Virus record (IMG/VR): IMGVR_UViG_3300042542_001723
Span: 1-37,617 of that record
Direction: 5' to 3' (one strand)
DNA length: 37,617 nucleotides
From: a virus
Positions 1 through 5,116 of the stretch are shown piece after piece. The notes below the pieces were generated by a model that was given only the letters and a program-made list of their open reading frames with translations, did not search any database and was not told the origin of the DNA. Each line of letters opens with the position of its first letter. The first letter of the stretch is position 1. The position numbers and the translations under genes are program-made.

Positions 1-127
1 GGCCGATCACGTTGTTCTGGATAGCGCGCAGCGCCTGCTTCGCATAGTCCGAATCACGGCACAACTGCCGCGCCCGGTTGCGCAATGCCTTGAAGCTCGA
101 CTTGATCTCGCTATCGGCGCTGGTGCC
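1..127. repeat. Left copy of 127-bp terminal direct repeat (circularity overlap)
   Basis: Bases 1-127 are identical to 37491-37617. The repeat lies inside the portal gene, and joining the copies restores one uninterrupted portal reading frame. An exact length of 127 is what an assembler using 127-mers leaves on a circular contig. I read it as an assembly overlap and not as a biological terminal repeat. The true unit length is then 37,490 bp. Confidence 0.93.
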
Positions 128-241
128 ACTGGTCACCCAATCCGCCGTCAGCCGGCTAACGCGCGCACCCTGATACGCACGTTGCCGCGGCCGGATCGGC
201 GCGAATCCCATTGCCTTGAACAGCCGAGTGCGCAGACCCAT
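1..241 (-). CDS. Portal protein, N-terminal part (gene continues at 37490)
   Basis: This is the start of the lambda-gpB-family portal, the dodecameric ring at the capsid vertex through which DNA is pumped and to which the tail is attached. The ATG at 241 overlaps the stop of the upstream gene (TGATG), so translation is probably coupled. The N-terminus reads MGLRTRLFKAMGFAP and continues through RLTADWVTSG and SADSEIKSSF, a typical lambda-type portal opening in which conserved Arg, Asp and Trp residues precede an LRNRAR segment. The frame leaves the window at base 1 and resumes at 37490; the joined product is 528 residues, close to lambda gpB. Only the break point is artificial; the gene looks intact. 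Confidence 0.9.
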   Translation of the reverse strand, partial: MGLRTRLFKAMGFAPIRPRQRAYQGARVSRLTADWVTSGTSADSEIKSSFKALRNRARQLCRDSDYAKQALRAIQNNVIG

Positions 242-810
242 CAGAACCTCACGAACAGATTGAACGGATTGCCCAGACCATTGGCGATCAACTGAGCTTT
301 CTGCTCACGATTCACGTCGGCCTTCAACTTAGTTTCTAAAGCCAGCAGATCCGTCAGGTCGTATTTCTTCAGGCTCCGGTTGCCGATGGTGTATTCCTTC
401 GCCACACCACCGGAGACGATCGTGCGGATCGCGGCCTGCACCGCATCGAGATCCTTCTGCGCCTGCGACCGACCATCCAGCGCGCCCGGCGTGCCCGAGT
501 AGCTCAACGCCGCCAGCACCGTCGACTGGCCGCTGCCAAGTGTGATCGTGCTGCCCGTCTTGGTCGCAACCGCCTGCCAGTACCAAGTGCCAGCATCGAA
601 CCCAGCACTGGTGGCCGCGGCAATGCTGAACTCCCAGCCGGTGCCATAGGCAGTGCCGACCACGGTCGCGCCTTCGCTAGCAGCGTTAAACCGCAGGTAG
701 TAGGTCAACGTATAGGCAGCACTGCTCACAGTGTTGCCAAGGTTGTCCACGCCCTCAACGTCCCGCCACTGGATCGTGTCGCCTGCTCTGATCTCGCTCG
801 GGATGTTCAC
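241..810 (-). CDS. gpW-like head-tail joining protein with an extra N-terminal domain
   Basis: The 189-residue product starts at a GTG (810), 3 bases after the terL stop, and ends overlapping the portal start. Its position between large terminase and portal is that of lambda gene W, whose product closes the filled head and provides the tail-binding surface. Residues from about 115 onward (QKDLDAVQAAIRTIVSGG, then YTIGNRSLKKYDL and a Lys/Glu-rich helix) fit the helix-hairpin-helix layout of gpW. Lambda gpW is only about 68 residues; here about 110 N-terminal residues rich in Thr, Ser and aromatic residues look like a beta-sandwich domain. The gpW assignment rests on order and pattern and not on a strong signature. 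Confidence 0.6.
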   Translation of the reverse strand: MNIPSEIRAGDTIQWRDVEGVDNLGNTVSSAAYTLTYYLRFNAASEGATVVGTAYGTGWEFSIAAATSAGFDAGTWYWQAVATKTGSTITLGSGQSTVLAALSYSGTPGALDGRSQAQKDLDAVQAAIRTIVSGGVAKEYTIGNRSLKKYDLTDLLALETKLKADVNREQKAQLIANGLGNPFNLFVRF

Positions 811-813
811 GGC

Positions 814-2703
814 CTACCAGTTGCTCACGAACGAAGACGCCGCAGGAGCAGGCGACTGCTTCCTCGATCTTAGCGGTGCCTTCTTCCCTTCTTCCATCTG
901 CTGCCGTAGCTGCTCCCACATCGTTGCTTGGTTCATCCGCCGGCTGTAAATCAGCAACGCCGCATAGCCATAGACCGCACAATCCAGCGCTTCATTTCGA
1001 TCACCCGACTTCTTCACCCACTCCCTGATCGGAAACCCCCGGTGATATCGCAGCGCTTGCCGTTCACTGGTCAACTGCCGGAAGTATTCCTCATCAGCAG
1101 CCATCCCGAAGTTCAAGCTGCCGCCAGCTTCGTTATGGCGCAACCTCCCGAACAGCGTCGTCTTGATCGTGTCCGTTCCCAACTGGTACAGCGTCACGCC
1201 TTTCTTCAGCACCTTCCCGCGCCAGTTCACATCCACCTTGTTCCCCTTGCCCACCGCCGGACTGTTGCGCCGGCTGCTGCCCTTGATTGCCACCACGCCC
1301 TGCCGCACGCGCTCGCGCACATAGTTGTAGACCTCGTGCGTGCAGTGGCCGCCAGAGTCGATCGCCATCTGCGCGATCTTCAACTCCTTCCCGCAAGCTG
1401 TCGACCAGCCGGTGGCAAGCACATGATCCAACTGCTTCCACACCTCAAGCTGCGTCGGGTCGCCCATCAGCTCCTGATGCCACACCAGCCAGCCGGTCTC
1501 TCCCTCGCCCCATCCCCACACTGACACAGCGACACGATTGTCCTGCACGTCAACGCCAGCCGTCAGCAGCACCACCCCATCGGGGCATGTGCCTGGCTCA
1601 TATGCCAGCCGCTTGGCCATCAGACCTTCAGCGTTCACCGCCGCTGCATAGTCCTCCTCCCATGTCTCCGCCAACCGGGTGTTGACGAACGCCTTCAGCG
1701 CTGGACCATCGCCCTTCGCCCGCAGGAAGTCATCAACCAACTGCTCCCAGCTGCACCATCCCAGCGGGCTATACAAACCCGACAGATGGAAGCCAGCAGT
1801 CTTGCCATCGCTTGGTGCCGTCGCGCGCCATTCACCAGCGCCCAGCATCCGGGGCTTATGCACCTCCTCAAATCGCTCGCCGCATTTCTCGCACTCATAC
1901 TTCGCCGTCTCCGGTCGCCGCTCCTCCCACTTCAACCTTGACCACTGCAGCCATTGCATCTCACCGCAACACGGGCACGGCACATAGAACCGCCGCTGGT
2001 CGCTCCGCTCATATTCCGCCTCGATGCGGCTGAAGTCCTTCACGGTCGGCGTGCTGGTCAGCAGGATCTTCCGCCGCGCAAACGTGGTCGTCCGCCGCTC
2101 TGCCAGCGCCACCGGATCGCCCTCGCCATCCACATCGCTCGGGAACGCATCGATCTCATCGGCGAACAGATACCGGCACGGCGCTGAGCGCAATCCCGTC
2201 GCGCTGTTGGCGCCAGTCAACAGCAGGATCCCGCCGAGGTACTCCTTGGCGAACATCGTGTTCCCCGAATCCCGACTCCTGGCCGGTGCGATCTTCTGCG
2301 CCAGGCACGGCGTTTCATTGATCAAACTCTCCAGCCGCTGCTTGCTCAAGCGCTTCGCCATCTCCACCGTCGGCTGCACGCACAACATCGGACCGGGCGC
2401 ATGGTCAATCACATACCCCAGCCAGTTGCTCCCCGCCTCCGTCTTGCCCGTCTGCGCCGCGAACATCATCACCACCCGCTGCACCGGGCTACTGCTGCTC
2501 AAGCAGTCCATCGGCTCTCGCAGGTAAGGAGTCCTTCCCGTCCGCCACGGTCCAGGTTCCGCACTGGCCTTGCTGCTCAACCGCCGATAACGATCCGACC
2601 ACTGGCTAACCGTCAGTGGCTCCTCAGGCCGTAGCCCCTCCATGAAGCCAGCGCGCCATGGGTTAACCATCAGCCAACTCCACCAACGCAGCACGGTGCT
2701 CAT
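814..2703 (-). CDS. Terminase large subunit, lambda gpA family
   Basis: ATP-driven DNA packaging motor and endonuclease that cuts concatemers. The 629-residue protein has a Walker A motif AQTGKT at residues 83-88, a Walker B segment ending in DE at 182-183 (CRYLFADEIDAF), the coupling-type segment LLTSTPT near 214-220, and a four-cysteine zinc-binding pair (CPCC at 243-246, CEKC at 271-274) typical of gpA-type terminases. The nuclease domain begins near AGVDVQDNR. The gpA family usually cuts at a specific cos site, so cohesive ends are expected. The stated start overlaps terS by 41 bases; a second ATG at 2670 (MVNPWRAGF) would give an 8-base overlap and is at least as likely. Confidence 0.93.
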   Translation of the reverse strand: MSTVLRWWSWLMVNPWRAGFMEGLRPEEPLTVSQWSDRYRRLSSKASAEPGPWRTGRTPYLREPMDCLSSSSPVQRVVMMFAAQTGKTEAGSNWLGYVIDHAPGPMLCVQPTVEMAKRLSKQRLESLINETPCLAQKIAPARSRDSGNTMFAKEYLGGILLLTGANSATGLRSAPCRYLFADEIDAFPSDVDGEGDPVALAERRTTTFARRKILLTSTPTVKDFSRIEAEYERSDQRRFYVPCPCCGEMQWLQWSRLKWEERRPETAKYECEKCGERFEEVHKPRMLGAGEWRATAPSDGKTAGFHLSGLYSPLGWCSWEQLVDDFLRAKGDGPALKAFVNTRLAETWEEDYAAAVNAEGLMAKRLAYEPGTCPDGVVLLTAGVDVQDNRVAVSVWGWGEGETGWLVWHQELMGDPTQLEVWKQLDHVLATGWSTACGKELKIAQMAIDSGGHCTHEVYNYVRERVRQGVVAIKGSSRRNSPAVGKGNKVDVNWRGKVLKKGVTLYQLGTDTIKTTLFGRLRHNEAGGSLNFGMAADEEYFRQLTSERQALRYHRGFPIREWVKKSGDRNEALDCAVYGYAALLIYSRRMNQATMWEQLRQQMEEGKKAPLRSRKQSPAPAASSFVSNW

Positions 2704-3196
2704 CCGTCAGCACCTGATGGATCGCCGCTGGATCCGTCTCGCCCGCCAACTGATGGCTGAGCCGATCCGCCAAATTCGCCAGTGCCTCACGAACGCTCCT
2801 TCCCATCGCGAACGCTTCCTTCTTCACATCCACCGCAGGCACCAGCTCGCGCCGCTTCAGGTCCACCTCCAGCTTCGCTAGCTCAGCTTGATAGTGCTCA
2901 CGCCGCGCGCGGCTTTCGTTCAGCTCCGGGATCTCATCATCAGGCAATGCAGCCAACCGCTGCCGTAGCTCCCGCGGATTAGCCGGCCGCGGCTCCACCG
3001 GGTCAGGTTCATCCACCTTCGCGTTGTTGTTCTTCAGCGTGTTCTTCCGCCACAGTTCCAGCGCAAGATCACGATCGAGCCAACGCTTGCCGTCCTCCTC
3101 AACAACAGCCTCAGCAATCCGGCTCTTGCTTGCGTGAGTCACCGCCGCCTTGGTGCAGCCTTTGATCAGTGCAAACTCCGCGAACGTGACCAGCAC
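2663..3196 (-). CDS. Terminase small subunit (Nu1-like)
   Basis: The 177-residue protein is the DNA-recognition subunit that positions the large terminase at the packaging site. Residues 1-50 form a winged-helix-like segment (FAEFALIKGCTKAAVTHASK, then a Trp-Leu-Asp-Arg turn), as in lambda Nu1. The middle is charged and helical (RARREHYQAELAKLEVDLKR), likely the oligomerisation coil, and the C-terminal part would contact TerL. The start is GTG at 3196, preceded by AGGAG at 3208-3212 (11-base spacing); no in-frame ATG gives a better start. It immediately precedes and overlaps terL. The upstream gap carries repeats and hairpins that are plausible TerS targets. Confidence 0.82.
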   Translation of the reverse strand: MLVTFAEFALIKGCTKAAVTHASKSRIAEAVVEEDGKRWLDRDLALELWRKNTLKNNNAKVDEPDPVEPRPANPRELRQRLAALPDDEIPELNESRARREHYQAELAKLEVDLKRRELVPAVDVKKEAFAMGRSVREALANLADRLSHQLAGETDPAAIHQVLTDEHRAALVELADG

Positions 3197-3357
3197 GCAG
3201 TTAACTGCTCCTAGTTTCTGTTAACTGATGCTAAACCCCACTAAACTCCCTCTAGGGGGATCTCATTGCAAGAATTGGTGAGATCCCTTGCGGTGCAAGG
3301 CTTTAGAGGGTTACAGCTCTGGCGCTAATTCTTTTGTGCGCGCTTGCGATAACCCGT
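3197..3357. promoter_or_regulatory. Structured gap upstream of terS: candidate cos / terminase-binding region
   Basis: This 161-base gap is one of the longest non-coding stretches in the genome and sits where lambda has cos. It contains palindromes CAGTTAACTG (3198-3207) and CTGTTAACTG (3218-3227), 20 bases apart and flanking the terS ribosome-binding site, then CTAAAC at 3231 and 3241, 10 bases apart. A nested secondary structure follows: CCCTCTA (3248-3254) pairs with TAGAGGG (3304-3310) and encloses GGGATCTCA/TGAGATCCC (3257-3265/3279-3287) and CTTGC/GCAAG (3287-3291/3295-3299). The repeats are in helical phase, as expected for terminase binding, but an operator controlling terS is an alternative. 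The nick positions cannot be read from sequence. Confidence 0.5.
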
Positions 3358-4233
3358 TCAGTATTGAGGGTGAGGACCCAAAACCCTTGGGGGGCAAGGG
3401 GTTTCGAGGATTGATAGCTGTTCGATTCCGGGCTGGGAACTACGAAGAATGTTCTGCAGCTTTGTCCAACGTGTATCACTAAAAAAGGACTGCGATCGAT
3501 ACCACTGCTCAGCATTGGCTCGACCTTTACTAAAGTTGCAGCGCTGGCACGCGGGCACAATGTTGCCTAGGTGATGCTCACCGCCCTTGCTGATGGGGAT
3601 CACGTGCTCCACCTGCAGATCGCCATTAGCACCGCAGTAAGCGCACTCATGACCGAACTGCACCCACCTGCGCCATAGCTGGTCACGGCTGAGCATCAAG
3701 GCGGTGCTGCCCCTCTCTTGCGCCTTGCGCCGTTTGGACTTGCTGCGATGGTAAAGCCTGTGGCTCTCATCGGTCATATAGCGCCAACGTTCGTTGCGTA
3801 GGTTTTGCTGGCGTTTGTGCTCAACACGATCGCTTGGGTTTTGACGCCAATGCTCACGCTGTTGGTCGTAGACCAGGCGAGCCACTGATGGCAAGTGTCC
3901 TGCGCGTTTGATCGCCTTACGCAATGCAATCGTGTCTTTATCAGACGCAGGGGTGTAAGGCAAACCATATTTAGATCGCGATGGTCTGCCTTCGACTTTG
4001 CGCTTTGCGGCTACATACTCAGCCTGCTTGCGTCTGAATGCAGGGTCTTGCCTTAATCGCTTTTGCTTGTCAAGCGAATCAATTCGCTCACACCAAGGAC
4101 AAACCTTTCGCCTGATGTAACGAAGAGTCAAGCCATCAGCGTGGATGTGATTGCGCTTGCATGGTTTGCCGAGCCTGAACATTTCAGGATCGAATGGCTC
4201 ACCAGGGGCTGGCAACTCATATGCTTTTGGCAT
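3358..4233 (-). CDS. HNH endonuclease next to the terminase genes
   Basis: The 291-residue protein carries a C-terminal HNH domain: CAYCG, then LQVEHVIPISKGGEHHLGN with the catalytic His, then a second Cys pair in CQRCNFSKG. The Cys pairs bind structural zinc and the His-Asn-His residues bind the catalytic metal. An N-terminal segment has a further Cys set (GKPCKRNHIHADG and KVCPWCER), which may be a second zinc finger for DNA binding, followed by a long basic region. HNH proteins beside terminase genes assist cos cleavage in HK97-type phages, and the location directly upstream of terS fits this. A homing endonuclease is the alternative, because a second HNH gene lies at 14378-14722. The C-terminus after the domain (SILETPCPPRVLGPHPQY) looks unstructured. 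Confidence 0.85.
   Translation of the reverse strand: MPKAYELPAPGEPFDPEMFRLGKPCKRNHIHADGLTLRYIRRKVCPWCERIDSLDKQKRLRQDPAFRRKQAEYVAAKRKVEGRPSRSKYGLPYTPASDKDTIALRKAIKRAGHLPSVARLVYDQQREHWRQNPSDRVEHKRQQNLRNERWRYMTDESHRLYHRSKSKRRKAQERGSTALMLSRDQLWRRWVQFGHECAYCGANGDLQVEHVIPISKGGEHHLGNIVPACQRCNFSKGRANAEQWYRSQSFFSDTRWTKLQNILRSSQPGIEQLSILETPCPPRVLGPHPQY
3381..3404 (-). terminator. Inverted repeat at end of HNH gene, weak terminator candidate
   Basis: AAACCCTTG (3381-3389) and CAAGGGGTTT (3395-3404) form a stem with one bulged G and a 5-base loop inside the last codons of the HNH gene. In minus-strand RNA the stem ends in a UUUU run. It could reduce read-through into terS, or belong to the structured region next to it. 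The T-run is short, so confidence is low. Confidence 0.3.
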
Positions 4234-4291
4234 CGCCTGGTGCTTCAGGTGGTCACGGTCTGGGCTGCGTCAACAGCGCCAGGCCACCATC

Positions 4292-4960
4292 TTACCGCGC
4301 AGAAGCCATCGCGCGCTCAAGGCTGCTCCTGAGATAGCCGCCGAAACGGCGCTCAGCCACCTTGCCAACAATGTCAGCGATGGGGAAACGACGTTCGTAA
4401 CGCGCCTGCGGCACTGCGGTGAATAGCGGCCTCAGCTTGCCGCTGGCCATGCGCTGATAGACGCCAGGTTCGCGGCCACCACCTAATGGCTTGCCGATGA
4501 ACACGGAGTTCTTGCCGCTGCTTTGAACGTTGCGAATGATCCTGCCAAGGGTTGCGCGACTCACATTGCCCTGTGAGTTCTGGCTCACGATGTTGGGAAC
4601 AAGTCGAACGTTGCTCGGCATGTTGCCGACCTGCATCGAGACCAGCTTGACCTCGAACGGTTTGCGGCCACGACTGCCGCCATAGATATTTGCACGCAGA
4701 TACGGCAGGCGCTTTCGCTCTGGGTAGATCTGAACTTCCAAGTTGCGCTTGTTGGCCTTGCGAACCAACCAAGCGTTCTCGATGAACTTGGTGGGCTGGT
4801 TGAAGTATTGACGCGAGGCACCACCAAGAGCTGTCCTGCCATCAAAGCCGACGCTGTTGAGCGCCTGGCTGATGGCGAAGGGGAGCTGCTTGGTCATGGT
4901 GTCGGTCCACCGGATAGCGGTGGGCAGCTCCGACTTGATATCCAGGCGGATGGCGGTCAT
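4292..4960 (-). CDS. gpZ-like minor tail / neck protein, displaced from the tail genes
   Basis: The open frame extends up to 5008, but ATG 4960 (MTAIRLDIKSELP) is the more natural start and gives 222 residues. The pattern (TKQLPFAISQALNSVG, a basic middle, a GGSRGRKPFE turn, then VFIGKPLGGGREPGVYQR and a C-terminal helix) resembles lambda gpZ / minor tail protein Z, which completes the tail end that joins the head. Lambda Z lies between FII and U. Here those connector genes are at 32.0-32.9 kb with no Z there, and this protein lies between the primase and HNH genes. The displacement is the main oddity. The family call is by pattern only. Confidence 0.5.
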   Translation of the reverse strand: MTAIRLDIKSELPTAIRWTDTMTKQLPFAISQALNSVGFDGRTALGGASRQYFNQPTKFIENAWLVRKANKRNLEVQIYPERKRLPYLRANIYGGSRGRKPFEVKLVSMQVGNMPSNVRLVPNIVSQNSQGNVSRATLGRIIRNVQSSGKNSVFIGKPLGGGREPGVYQRMASGKLRPLFTAVPQARYERRFPIADIVGKVAERRFGGYLRSSLERAMASAR

Positions 4961-4988
4961 GCACCAAGGGTAAGGGCGGAAGCCCGTG

Positions 4989-5005
4989 CCCAACCTGACC
5001 AACCT
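4989..5005 (-). repeat. Two AGGTTGG-type motifs (minus orientation)
   Basis: CCCAACCT at 4989-4996 and CCAACCT at 4999-5005 are minus-strand copies of the AGGTTGGG motif that recurs at 5123-5147 and 7217-7233. They lie in the leader or 5' end of the gpZ-like gene. Confidence 0.45.
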
Positions 5006-5013
5006 CACCCTTT

Positions 5014-5038
5014 CCCCAAAAGGGGGTAATACACCCCC
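5014..5038 (-). promoter_or_regulatory. Mutually exclusive hairpins in the leader of the gpZ-like gene
   Basis: CCCC-AAAA-GGGG (5014-5025) and GGGGGT/ACCCCC (5022-5027 with 5033-5038) share bases 5022-5025, so only one of the two stems can form fully. They lie between the AT-rich promoter-like stretch and the gene start. The geometry is that of an attenuator or antiterminator switch, but there is no strong U-tract after the second stem, so its function is open. Confidence 0.35.
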
Positions 5039-5069
5039 CTCTCTCTCTTTATTTATACTCTTTTATAAA

Positions 5070-5093
5070 GGTTAGGAGGTTAGGAGGTTAGTA
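5070..5093 (+). repeat. Three tandem 8-bp repeats GGTTAGGA
   Basis: GGTTAGGA at 5070-5077 and 5078-5085, and GGTTAGTA at 5086-5093, are head-to-tail without spacers. They are close variants of the GGTTGGGA copies at 7218-7233 at the other end of the primase gene. Short tandem iterons beside an AT-rich stretch and a replication gene are typical of initiator-binding sites. Confidence 0.7.
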
Positions 5094-5116
5094 GAGGGGC
5101 TGCAGCGCAGCGGATC

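Larger units (their letters stand above)
4961..5116. promoter_or_regulatory. AT-rich regulatory gap between primase and gpZ-like gene
   Basis: On the minus strand this region holds, in order: three 8-bp tandem repeats (5093-5070), an AT-rich stretch with two TATAAA-like hexamers (about 5068-5050), a polypurine run, and alternative GC hairpins (5038-5014) ahead of the gpZ-like start. In a GC-rich genome this is the most AT-rich non-coding stretch I can see. It is a plausible promoter for the packaging/structural genes, a DNA-unwinding element, or both. No clean -35 box is visible at the usual spacing. Confidence 0.45.

Noticed and set aside
1-127. Terminal repeat as a true short direct terminal repeat like that of T7-type phages
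   Set aside because: It lies inside the portal gene, has exactly a common assembler k-mer length, and the large terminase is of the cos-cutting gpA type.
3288-3482. Plus-strand 64-codon frame over the structured gap and HNH 3' end
   Set aside because: Opposes the conserved HNH gene, no domain or start signal; the gap is better explained by hairpins and repeats.
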